The position numbers and the translations under genes are program-made. A DNA stretch of 16,342 bases from CALMZN01 sp964443785 (GTDB taxonomy: Bacteria; Patescibacteriota; Patescibacteriia; UBA1558; GWA2-36-10). The notes below the pieces were generated by a model. It made no database searches. It was not told the DNA's origin and saw only the letters and a program-made list of their open reading frames with translations. Numbering within the stretch: the stretch's first letter is position 1; each line of letters opens with the position of its first letter. Positions 8,114 to 15,576 of this stretch are shown in pieces. The DNA is taken from positions 1 through 16,342 of the forward strand of contig CAYUER010000018.1 of NCBI GenBank assembly GCA_964443785.1. The letters run 5' to 3'.

Positions 8114-9274
8114 ATGATAGCGAAGAAAAATATCAAGGAAGTTTTACCGCCCGTAGAAACATTTGCCAATATCAAAGTAGTTGGTGTCGGTGGTTCTGGT
8201 AATTCTGCAGTCAATCGCATGGTCGCTGCTCGTATTCGGGGAGTGGAATTTATTGCTGTCAATACTGACGCGCAAGCTTTGCATAGCTCAGTCGCTAGTC
8301 ACAAGGTGCATATTGGTCGCAACACTACACGTGGCTTGGGTGCTGGTATGGATCCAGACCTCGGTCTCAAGAGCGCTGAGGAAAATGAACAGGAGATTTT
8401 GTCCAAGTTATCAGGTGCGGACATGGTTTTTATCACCTGTGGCTTGGGAGGCGGTACAGGCACAGGGGCTGCGCCAGTGATTGCTGATATTGCTAGAGAG
8501 TTGGGAGCTTTGACGGTAGCGGTGGTGACCAAGCCTTTTACTTTTGAGGGTGTGCAGCGTCGTGATATTGCCGAGCATGGTCTGGAAAGATTGATGGACA
8601 AAGTAGACACTATCATCACCATCCCCAATGATAGGTTATTACAGATTATTGATCGCAAAACTTCCCTACTTGATGCTTTTGCCATTGTTGATGAAGTTTT
8701 AAAACAAGGTGTACAAGGTATTTCAGAGGTGATTACTGTGCCAGGCTTAGTCAATGTCGATTTTGCTGATGTCAAAGCTATCATGAGGCAGGCTGGCTCT
8801 GCTTTGATGGGTATAGGTAGAGCTAGTGGTGAAGATCGAGCCAAAGAAGCAGCACGAGCGGCTATTGATAGTCCGTTGCTTGAGCTTTCGATCAATGGCG
8901 CTACTGGTGTTTTGTTTACTATTTCTGGTAGTGCTGATCTGACTATGTATGAGGTTAGTGAGGCAGCCGAGGTCATCACTGCTCATTGTGATCCTGAAGC
9001 CAAGATTATTTTTGGGGCAGTGATTGACGAATCATTGGGTCAGGATGTCAAAGTGACGGTGATTGCCACTGGTTTCAAGAAAAATGCTGAAACCAAAGTA
9101 GAGACCAATCGACCAACTATGAGCTATCCCGACGCATTTACCAAGACTGCCGAAGATCGTCAGGTCAAAAAAGCTTTTGAAAAAGCACCAGAGCGTGAAG
9201 AAGAAGATCTGGATTTGGCTCCAAAAAGTAAAGAAGAAGAAGAGCTTGACATTCCAGCTTTTTTACGTAAAAAA
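8114..9274 (+). CDS. ftsZ: Cell division GTPase FtsZ (3' end lost in assembly gap)
   Basis: 387 residues are visible. The N-terminal GTPase domain has VGVGGSGNSAVNRM (23-36), the tubulin signature GGGTGTG (112-118), and VTKPFTFEG (138-146). The T7 catalytic loop NVDFADVKAIM (214-224) supplies the acidic residues that trigger GTP hydrolysis in the adjacent subunit. A charged disordered linker (about 325-378) leads to DIPAFLRKK (379-387), the conserved C-terminal peptide that binds FtsA. Sequence then becomes N. In known FtsZ proteins this peptide lies within a few residues of the end, so probably only the last few codons and the stop are missing. Any translation through the N run is an artefact. 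Confidence 0.97.
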
Positions 9275-9374
9275 NNNNNNNNNNNNNNNNNNNNNNNNNN
9301 NNNNNNNNNNNNNNNNNNNNNNNNNNNNNNNNNNNNNNNNNNNNNNNNNNNNNNNNNNNNNNNNNNNNNNNNNN
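9275..9374. other. Assembly gap of 100 N
   Basis: Exactly 100 consecutive N lie between the ftsZ C-terminal peptide and the nrdR start. A run of exactly 100 is the conventional placeholder for a scaffold gap of unknown size, so the real distance, the ftsZ stop, and any promoter or small gene ahead of nrdR cannot be known from this window. Confidence 0.95.
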
Positions 9375-9375
9375 G

Positions 9376-9843
9376 ATGAATTGTCCTATTTGTAACAAAA
9401 AAGACACCAAAGTAATTGACTCTCGCTTGATTGGCGAGGGTTTTAGCATTAGGCGTAGGCGTGCCTGTGAAAAGTGTGCCTACCGTTTTTCTACTATAGA
9501 AGAGATAGAAATTTTGGATTTGGTAGTGATCAAGCGTGATGGTCATCGTGAAAATTATAGTCGCGATAAAATGATCAGAGGCCTGCGTACATCTTTGGAA
9601 AAAAGACCATATCTAGAAGATGAATTTCAAAAATTGATACGAGATATAGAGCGAGATATCCAAAAAGTCAGCGGCAATGAAATCACTTCCCAAGCTATCG
9701 GTGAAGTAGTGATGAAAAAAATAAAAAGTTTTGATCAAGTGGCTTATATACGCTATGCTTCAGTTTATCGTAGCTTCAAAGATGTCAAAACTTTTCAAGC
9801 TGAATTGAATAGACTCCTGAAGCAGAATAAGCACAAAAAATAA
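9376..9843 (+). CDS. nrdR: Transcriptional repressor NrdR
   Basis: This 155-residue protein has a zinc ribbon with Cys3-Cys6 (MNCPIC) and Cys31-Cys34 (CEKC), the diagnostic DSR motif (15-17) and the basic RRRRACEKC segment. An ATP-cone domain follows from about residue 46 to 136 (VVIKRDGHRENYSRDKM; later VAYIRYASVYRSF). NrdR senses ATP/dATP through the cone and represses ribonucleotide reductase genes by binding NrdR boxes. The start is well supported because the family begins M.CP.C. Its ATG is two bases after the gap, so leader and promoter are unknown. A position next to ftsAZ may coordinate dNTP supply with division, but that is inference. Confidence 0.96.
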   Translation: MNCPICNKKDTKVIDSRLIGEGFSIRRRRACEKCAYRFSTIEEIEILDLVVIKRDGHRENYSRDKMIRGLRTSLEKRPYLEDEFQKLIRDIERDIQKVSGNEITSQAIGEVVMKKIKSFDQVAYIRYASVYRSFKDVKTFQAELNRLLKQNKHKK

Positions 9844-9870
9844 TCGAGACTGTTAAATAATAAAAATAAT

Positions 9871-10218
9871 ATGGACGAAGATTTAAAAGCAATTATTCTT
9901 AAAAATCAAGAAACGCTAGATAATTTAGACAAGCGTTTGCATAAGATGGAAAAACATTTTCGGACAGAAGCTATTCTGAATATGATCAAATGGATTATTG
10001 TGGTGGTGCCGATAGTTTTTGGTGTGATTTATATTTCTCCTTATGTCAAAACTTATGTACGGATGATTCAGCCAGCTTTGCAAGCCCTAAATCTAGATGA
10101 GCTCAGTGCTATGTTGGAGACTAATTCCAACAATCCACAAGAGCAAGTTGGTGGTATTTTGGAAAATTTATGCGATCCTGCTAAAAGACAAGTAATAGTG
10201 AACCAGTATTGTAAATAG
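9871..10218 (+). CDS. Small single-helix membrane protein, unknown function
   Basis: This 115-residue protein has an N-terminal charged helix with heptad character (residues 1-35, LKAIILKNQETLDNLDKRL), one transmembrane segment (about 38-58, rich in Ile and Val), then a polar tail with two Cys (101, 114). It ends in TAG. I recognise no family. It lies 27 bp after nrdR and 41 bp before htrA, and starts at an ATG behind aaaaataat with no Shine-Dalgarno. A coiled coil next to a helix suggests an oligomeric membrane adaptor, which is inference. Codon use looks like its neighbours. Confidence 0.7.
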   Translation: MDEDLKAIILKNQETLDNLDKRLHKMEKHFRTEAILNMIKWIIVVVPIVFGVIYISPYVKTYVRMIQPALQALNLDELSAMLETNSNNPQEQVGGILENLCDPAKRQVIVNQYCK

Positions 10219-10259
10219 TAAAATTCTACATTTTTTAATTAAAAATTTAAAATAAACAT

Positions 10260-11450
10260 ATGAGGAGAGGATTCGATGTTTTTTTAATTATTATTGTGAG
10301 CACCATTTTTGGTGGTCTTTTTGGTTCTTATTTGGTGATCAATAATATTAATAGTCTACCTTGGGCTAGTAGTAATAATTTTGAACAAGCCATCAAACAG
10401 CAGGTGACTAGGCAAGAAGAAAACTCGGTGACCACTGTGGTCAAAAAGGTGACCCCAGCTGTCGTGTCTATAGAAATACAAAAAGATATTTCTCAAAACA
10501 TCAGTATTGATCCTTTTGAAGATTTTTTTGGCTCTTGGCCATTTTTTGAATATCAGGCACCAAAATCTCAAAAAACTGAGCCAGACTGGCAAAAAGTTGG
10601 CGGTGGCACAGGTTTTATCATCTCAGCTGATGGTCTGATCATGACCAATCGTCATGTGATAGATGACAACTCAGCTAAATACAAAGTGATTTTGAATGAT
10701 GGTCGTAGTTTTGAGGCGCAGGTGTTGGGTACAGACTTGTTCAATGACATTGGTGTGCTCAAAGTAGAGGCCAAAGATTTACCGATTGTGGAGCTTGGAG
10801 ATTCTGATCAGCTGGTGATTGGTCAGACAGTGATAGCTATTGGCAATGCACTAGCAGAGTTTTCCAACACGGTGACAGTTGGCGTTGTGTCAGGGCAGGG
10901 ACGCAGTATAGTGGCTGGAACTGGTGGGAGCTCCGAAAAGCTGGTTAATGTCATTCAGACTGATGCTGCTATCAATCCTGGTAATTCTGGTGGACCACTG
11001 CTCAATCTAGCAGGGCAGGTGATTGGCATCAATACCGCTGTCTCTAGTCAAGGACAGCTCATTGGTTTTGCTATTCCAATCAACTCCGTCAAGCAGATCA
11101 TAGATAGCGTGAAAAAAACAGGCGAAGTCATCAGACCTTATCTGGGTGTGCGCTATACTATGCTAGATGCTGATATGGCCAAAAAATTACAAATCGAAAT
11201 AAACGAAGGAGCATTTTTGGCTCCAGGCAACAACAATGAAACAGCGATTTTGCCGGACTCTCCGGCTAGTAAGGCCGGTCTTCAGTCCAGTGATGTGATT
11301 ACTGAAATCAATGGGCAAAAATTGACCAAAGATTATGATTTGGCTCAGGCTATTTCAAAGTTTCAGCCAGGTGAAAAAATAATTTTAAAAGTTTGGACCA
11401 AGGGTCAAATGAGAGATGTGGCAGTGACTTTAGAAAAATATAAAAAATAA
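10260..11450 (+). CDS. htrA: HtrA/DegP-type membrane-anchored serine protease with one PDZ domain
   Basis: This 396-residue protein starts with an uncleaved-looking signal anchor (about 5-28), then a short linker and a trypsin-like S1C protease domain (about 55-285). The catalytic triad is visible: His132 (TNRHV), Asp163 (FNDIGVLKV) and Ser243 in GNSGGP. A single C-terminal PDZ domain (about 291-390) carries the carboxylate-binding YLGV segment (294-297) and ILPDSPASKAGL (330-341). HtrA enzymes degrade or refold damaged exported proteins outside the cytoplasmic membrane. The gene overlaps nothing: prfB starts two bases after its stop, so the two may be co-transcribed. Given the large exported proteins nearby, an envelope quality-control role fits. 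Confidence 0.96.
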   Translation: MRRGFDVFLIIIVSTIFGGLFGSYLVINNINSLPWASSNNFEQAIKQQVTRQEENSVTTVVKKVTPAVVSIEIQKDISQNISIDPFEDFFGSWPFFEYQAPKSQKTEPDWQKVGGGTGFIISADGLIMTNRHVIDDNSAKYKVILNDGRSFEAQVLGTDLFNDIGVLKVEAKDLPIVELGDSDQLVIGQTVIAIGNALAEFSNTVTVGVVSGQGRSIVAGTGGSSEKLVNVIQTDAAINPGNSGGPLLNLAGQVIGINTAVSSQGQLIGFAIPINSVKQIIDSVKKTGEVIRPYLGVRYTMLDADMAKKLQIEINEGAFLAPGNNNETAILPDSPASKAGLQSSDVITEINGQKLTKDYDLAQAISKFQPGEKIILKVWTKGQMRDVAVTLEKYKK

Positions 11451-11452
11451 TT

Positions 11453-12532
11453 GTGGAAGAATTACGCAAAAAAATTGTAGATTTATTACTATTGGTTGAC
11501 CAGGCAATAGTGACTTTGGATATACCAAAAAAGCATGAGCGTTTAGATGTTTTGCGTCTGGAGACTCAAGATCACAATTTTTGGCAAAAAATCGAAGCAG
11601 CCAATATCGTCAAAGAGATTAGCAATTTAGAATTACAGATCAATGACTGGGAGCTCTTGAAAAAAAATTTATTAGATTTACAACTTATTTGTGCTGATGA
11701 TCAGGCTGAAGATTTGTCTGAGGTTTTTGCCAAAGATTTTGAAAAGCAAAGACAGCAATATGATTTATTGGCTCAGCAATTATTATTGTCTGGCCCTTAT
11801 GATACAGCGGCGGCTATTATCACCATCAATGCTGGAGCGGGTGGTGTCGATGCTCAAGATTGGGCACAAATGCTGGAGCGGATGTATTTGCGTTTTGGTG
11901 AGCAGAATCATTATCAAGTAGTTTATCTAGCGCGCAGTGTCGGGCAAGAGGCTGGTATCAAGAGCGCCACTTTCAAATTTAGCGGCCCTTTTGCCTATGG
12001 CTACCTCAAAGAAGAAGCGGGAGTGCATCGTTTGGTCAGATTGTCAGAGTTTGATGCTGATCATGCGCGCCACACTTCTTTTGCGATGGTGGAGGTTTTG
12101 CCAGAGATTTTGGAGCCCAAAGTAAAAATCAACGAACAAGATCTCAAAATAGAAACTTATCGTGCCTCTGGTCATGGTGGTCAATCAGTCAATACGACTG
12201 ATTCAGCAGTGCGCATCATGCACTTGCCAACGGGCTTGGTAGCTACTTGTCAAAATGAGCGCTCGCAGTTGCAAAACAAAAATCAAGCTATGGCCGTATT
12301 GTTGAGCAAGCTCGAAAGATATCAGGCAGCCAAAAGAGAGGATGAGCGCAAAGCTCTCAAAGGTGAGTACACAGCTGCTGCCTGGGGTAATCAAATTCGA
12401 TCTTATGTCTTGCATCCTTACAAAATGGTCAAAGATCATCGGACTGACTGGGAGTCTCATGATCCACAGGCAGTATTGGATGGAGACTTGTGGCCAGTAA
12501 TACAAGCTAGTCTAAGGCAATCACAAAAATAG
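11453..12532 (+). CDS. prfB: Peptide chain release factor 2 (RF2) with SEF instead of SPF
   Basis: This 359-residue class I release factor contains the catalytic GGQ at 242-244, in SGHGGQSVN, which triggers peptidyl-tRNA hydrolysis. The RF2 type is shown by LSEFDADHARHTSF (197-210), aligned with LSPF...RHTSF, and by the C-terminal RSYVLHPYKMVKDHRT. The RF2 tripeptide SPF, which reads UAA/UGA, is SEF here (bases 12044-12052, tca gag ttt). The start is GTG at 11453, two bases after htrA; an in-frame TAA at 11441 excludes a longer protein from ATG. The frame is intact, so the programmed +1 frameshift that autoregulates many bacterial prfB genes is absent. It ends in TAG. Confidence 0.95.
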   Translation: MEELRKKIVDLLLLVDQAIVTLDIPKKHERLDVLRLETQDHNFWQKIEAANIVKEISNLELQINDWELLKKNLLDLQLICADDQAEDLSEVFAKDFEKQRQQYDLLAQQLLLSGPYDTAAAIITINAGAGGVDAQDWAQMLERMYLRFGEQNHYQVVYLARSVGQEAGIKSATFKFSGPFAYGYLKEEAGVHRLVRLSEFDADHARHTSFAMVEVLPEILEPKVKINEQDLKIETYRASGHGGQSVNTTDSAVRIMHLPTGLVATCQNERSQLQNKNQAMAVLLSKLERYQAAKREDERKALKGEYTAAAWGNQIRSYVLHPYKMVKDHRTDWESHDPQAVLDGDLWPVIQASLRQSQK

Positions 12533-12533
12533 T

Positions 12534-12562
12534 TTTTAAATTTTTTATTTTTATTGTATAAT
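12534..12562 (+). promoter_or_regulatory. Possible promoter upstream of the beta-rich surface protein
   Basis: A perfect TATAAT lies at 12557-12562, 17 bp after a weak -35 candidate TTTTAA (12534-12539), immediately past the prfB stop. The predicted transcript start near 12569 would leave only about 11 nt before the ATG at 12580. The sequence is T-rich throughout, so the -10 match could be chance. Confidence 0.45.
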
Positions 12563-12579
12563 ATAGGTAGTCAAATTTT

Positions 12580-14061
12580 ATGTTTGAACACCTAGGTCAT
12601 TTGCCTCAGTATAGATCACGCAAAAAACACTGGCGCCAGCATTTTGTGTTAGCTTTTTTTATTTCTTTGGGTATTTTTTTCTTCACCATTATCACTGTTT
12701 CTGGTCCTAGCTCCTTGGCGGTTGACAATACGCCCAAGGTCAATTTGCAGTCTGGTAGTCAGGAGCAGAGAGTGAGTGTGGGCTCATCCAATATCCAGCT
12801 TTTTACACTGAATATTGACACACCTGTTTCTGGTGTAGCTTTGCGTAAATTCAAGATATATGTCAATGGTTTGTATGATCCATCTTATTTGAGTAGGCTC
12901 AAAATTTTTCATCAAGGTGTCCAATTGGGTTCTATTATTGATTTTAATGAGCAGGGTTATTTGCTTTTTGATTTGGGGGACTATAAATTACCGGCTGGCT
13001 CGAGTCAGCTTTTGGTCAGCTTGCCAGATTCCAAGGGAGTAGCCCTGGATACAGTCTTGCAATTTTCTTTGGAGAGCCGCAAAGATATTGAGCTTTTTTA
13101 TAATCAGGAAAAATTAATCCCGACTGGTCGTTTTCCTTTGGTCGGTGGAGTGACTCAGGTGGTGAGTCAAGGTGATTGGCAGGTCTACAATCGTAGTCCC
13201 AAGTCAGAATTTATTAGTGCTAGTTCTGGCCGTATATTTTTGGGGGCATTAGCTTTTAGCTCAGGAGCAGAGGTTTTAGATATTCAGAGTCTTGATTTTG
13301 TGATTGAGCGGAATCAAGCGAAAAAGTCTACTAGTTTAGAATTTTTCTTGTTGCACCAAGGCGAGCTAGTAGCTAGGGCATTTGATCAGGACGGATTGAT
13401 TGTTTTTGATTTAGAAAAACCACTAGCCACGAAAACTGGTTCTTTGCTTGATTTAGAGATTTATGCCCAAGATTTGCCAGAGGGTGACTATTTGTTGAGT
13501 TTGAAGAATTTAGTCGGCAAAGGCTATGTCTCCAATCAGATCATTGCGTGGTCTGGTCCAATGATTTTATCACGTGTACATACGGCCGATCATTATCCTA
13601 TTTTTGAATCAGCCAAGATAGATAAGACTCTACAATCATCTTGGAACAATGTTTTTAGTGCTAGAGTCAAAAGTAATTCCTCCAGCAATTTAAATTTTTA
13701 TAAATTGACTTGGTACTATCAAGTAAAAAATGCTACTGTCAGAGCAGCCAAAGTTTTTGTCGATAGTAAGTATTATCCCATGGATGTCATCATCAAAGAT
13801 AATCAAATCATAGCCAAGGCCGAGTGGGACAATCCTCTGCCAGTAGGCTTGGCTGGGCGCCAGATTCAGCTCTTGGTAGATGTGAACGCAGTTGGCGCTG
13901 GTAGCTCAGTAGAAGTTTATCTCCAGCCAGATCTTGCTAAGATTGAGGCAGAAAATATTTGGCAATCAAATATAGTCTGGTCAGCCGACGAAAAATTACA
14001 AAGTAGTTATTTATTACCCAATTTGCCTTTGGCACCGAGTATTTTGACCAATATTGACTAA
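12580..14061 (+). CDS. Membrane-anchored extracellular beta-rich repeat protein, unknown function
   Basis: This 493-residue protein has a basic N-terminus (RSRKKHWRQH), one hydrophobic helix (about 21-41) and a long extracellular part dominated by alternating polar and hydrophobic strands, without Cys. Three segments look alike: about 73-165, 215-315 and 365-455. Each has a strand such as LRKFKIYV, a middle strand pair ending G.L.F.L or similar, then P....G....L.V and a G-turn strand. This suggests three related beta-sandwich domains, seen by eye only. I recognise no named family. It lies between prfB and comEC with its own possible promoter. A structural or binding role on the surface is likely. 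Confidence 0.72.
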   Translation: MFEHLGHLPQYRSRKKHWRQHFVLAFFISLGIFFFTIITVSGPSSLAVDNTPKVNLQSGSQEQRVSVGSSNIQLFTLNIDTPVSGVALRKFKIYVNGLYDPSYLSRLKIFHQGVQLGSIIDFNEQGYLLFDLGDYKLPAGSSQLLVSLPDSKGVALDTVLQFSLESRKDIELFYNQEKLIPTGRFPLVGGVTQVVSQGDWQVYNRSPKSEFISASSGRIFLGALAFSSGAEVLDIQSLDFVIERNQAKKSTSLEFFLLHQGELVARAFDQDGLIVFDLEKPLATKTGSLLDLEIYAQDLPEGDYLLSLKNLVGKGYVSNQIIAWSGPMILSRVHTADHYPIFESAKIDKTLQSSWNNVFSARVKSNSSSNLNFYKLTWYYQVKNATVRAAKVFVDSKYYPMDVIIKDNQIIAKAEWDNPLPVGLAGRQIQLLVDVNAVGAGSSVEVYLQPDLAKIEAENIWQSNIVWSADEKLQSSYLLPNLPLAPSILTNID

Positions 14062-14081
14062 TTTTTTATTTAGTTTACAAT
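14054..14081 (+). promoter_or_regulatory. Candidate promoter for comEC
   Basis: TTGACT (14054-14059) and TACAAT (14076-14081) each match the sigma70 consensus at five of six positions, with a 16-bp spacer. The -35 box overlaps the last codons of the preceding gene. Initiation near 14088 would leave about 25 nt before the ATG at 14113. A GAGG at 14108-14111 sits only one base from the ATG, too close for a normal Shine-Dalgarno. Confidence 0.6.
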
Positions 14082-14112
14082 AAGCACTAGAAAAGAAAGC
14101 GATTTTTGAGGT

Positions 14113-15576
14113 ATGCCAAAAAGCAGATTTTTTCTTTTGGTTAGCTGTTTTTTTATGCTAGCTATTATGGCTGGCTGTTTTTTTGATAATTTACTTTTTG
14201 CCTTTTTTCAGAGCATAGATCTCATCTGCTTGTGGTTATTTTTTATTTTGTGTATTTTAGGGAGTTTTAAAAATAGATATTTTTTTCTGCTAGTAATTTT
14301 TTTGCTAGTTATTTTACGTCTTTATTATTTTACGAGCGAGGAGAGACTGCTCGGTGGTTTTCAATTTAGTAAAAATTATCATTTTACAGGGATGATAGTC
14401 GATCGTGATAAATCTCTAGATAGTTGGCAGTATATTGTCGATCCGGTAGATGAGGTATTTGTTGGGCGTATTTTACTCAAGTCAGGATTTTATCCGGATT
14501 TTGCGATCAATGATCTAGTCGAGATTGATTGCTTTGTCTATCGGCCGGAGCCAATAGCCCAGGAGGGGAAAAATACTTTTTATTATGACAAATATTTAGC
14601 TAAGGACAAGATTTTTTATCGTTGCGCCAAGCCAAAAATTAAATCAGTAGGTCATCTAGTGAGTTGGAATGACTTTATTCATCGAGCTAGAAATTTCTTT
14701 GTCGCCAATCTAAATATTTTACCCGAGCCACAGAGTGCCTTTGCCAAAGCCATCATCCTCGGCAATCAAAAAGAAGTACCCAAGTATATCACTGATCAAT
14801 TTAGCCGCACTGGTCTCACTCACATCATCTCTATTTCTGGTTTGCATATGGTGATTATTATTTGGCTGATGTATGCCTTGCTTGGCCTTTTGGGGCTTTA
14901 TCGTCAGCAAGTTTTTATTTTTTTATTTTTGGCACTACTTGCTTATCTTTATTTGATTGGTTTTATTAGTCCGGCTCTCCGCTCTAGTGCGATGATTTTA
15001 CTCGCTTTACTTGGTCCGATTATCAAGAGGCAGACTTTTTCTTTGTATAGTGTAGTTTTTTTAGCTGATCTTTTTGTGCTTTATAATCCTTATTTTTTAT
15101 TGTTTGACATTAGTTTTCAGCTGTCATTTTTAGCAGTATTTGGCTTGATATTTTATAGTAATTTTTTTAATCACCTTTATCAAAAAATACCCAATCATTT
15201 CAAGCTTAGAGAAACATTGGCTGTCACTTCGGCAGCCCAAGTATTTACTTGGCCCCTTACTGCCTATTATTTTGGCAATTTTTCTGTGATTGCAGCTGTA
15301 GCCAATTTTTTGGCTTTGCCTTTATTTCCTTTTATCTTAGTTTTTACTATTTTGTTGGCAGTTTTTGGACAGATATCTGTATTAGGTCTTGTATTGATGT
15401 GGCCCTTGGATTTATTGTTGCGTTTGTCTTTTAAGATGATGGAGATATTAGCCAGATTTAAATATGCTGCTTTGAATATTACCGATTTTGACTGGCAATT
15501 TTTGTTGCTTAGTTTTGTTTTTGTTATAATGCTTACTATTATGATCAATCCCCAAAAATATGAAACGCCAGATTAA
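14113..15576 (+). CDS. comEC: ComEC/Rec2 DNA-uptake channel, N-terminal (DUF4131 + competence) part
   Basis: This 487-residue polytopic membrane protein has N-terminal helices (about 5-70), a soluble beta-rich DUF4131-type region (about 85-180), then the Competence domain with LTHIISISGLHMVII (235-249), SPALRSSAMILLALLG and DISFQLSFLAVFG, and further helices to about 480. ComEC forms the inner-membrane channel that carries single-stranded DNA into the cytoplasm during natural transformation. In most bacteria a metallo-beta-lactamase domain is fused at the C-terminus; here the frame ends in TAA and that domain lies in the next, overlapping ORF. Fusing the two would give about 740 residues, the normal ComEC size. 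No comEA or type IV pilus genes are in the window. Confidence 0.92.
   Translation: MPKSRFFLLVSCFFMLAIMAGCFFDNLLFAFFQSIDLICLWLFFILCILGSFKNRYFFLLVIFLLVILRLYYFTSEERLLGGFQFSKNYHFTGMIVDRDKSLDSWQYIVDPVDEVFVGRILLKSGFYPDFAINDLVEIDCFVYRPEPIAQEGKNTFYYDKYLAKDKIFYRCAKPKIKSVGHLVSWNDFIHRARNFFVANLNILPEPQSAFAKAIILGNQKEVPKYITDQFSRTGLTHIISISGLHMVIIIWLMYALLGLLGLYRQQVFIFLFLALLAYLYLIGFISPALRSSAMILLALLGPIIKRQTFSLYSVVFLADLFVLYNPYFLLFDISFQLSFLAVFGLIFYSNFFNHLYQKIPNHFKLRETLAVTSAAQVFTWPLTAYYFGNFSVIAAVANFLALPLFPFILVFTILLAVFGQISVLGLVLMWPLDLLLRLSFKMMEILARFKYAALNITDFDWQFLLLSFVFVIMLTIMINPQKYETPD

Noticed and set aside
8299..8979. 226-residue open frame on the minus strand
   Set aside because: It lies wholly inside ftsZ, whose motifs are unmistakable, and its translation shows no family motif; it is a by-product of codon usage.
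9160..9546. Minus-strand and alternative plus-strand frames running through the N block
   Set aside because: The Ns cannot be translated, and the flanks belong to ftsZ and nrdR.
10232..10245. Perfect 14-bp palindrome TTTTTAATTAAAAA upstream of htrA
   Set aside because: It is made only of A and T in an A/T-only spacer, so it is likely by chance and is not a usable operator or terminator call.
11453..11560. Programmed frameshift in prfB
   Set aside because: The frame is intact from GTG with no TGA near codon 26 and no slippery site, so no frameshift is needed.
12533..12556. T-rich stretch after prfB as an intrinsic terminator
   Set aside because: No GC-rich stem precedes the T run. No convincing intrinsic terminator was found anywhere in the window.
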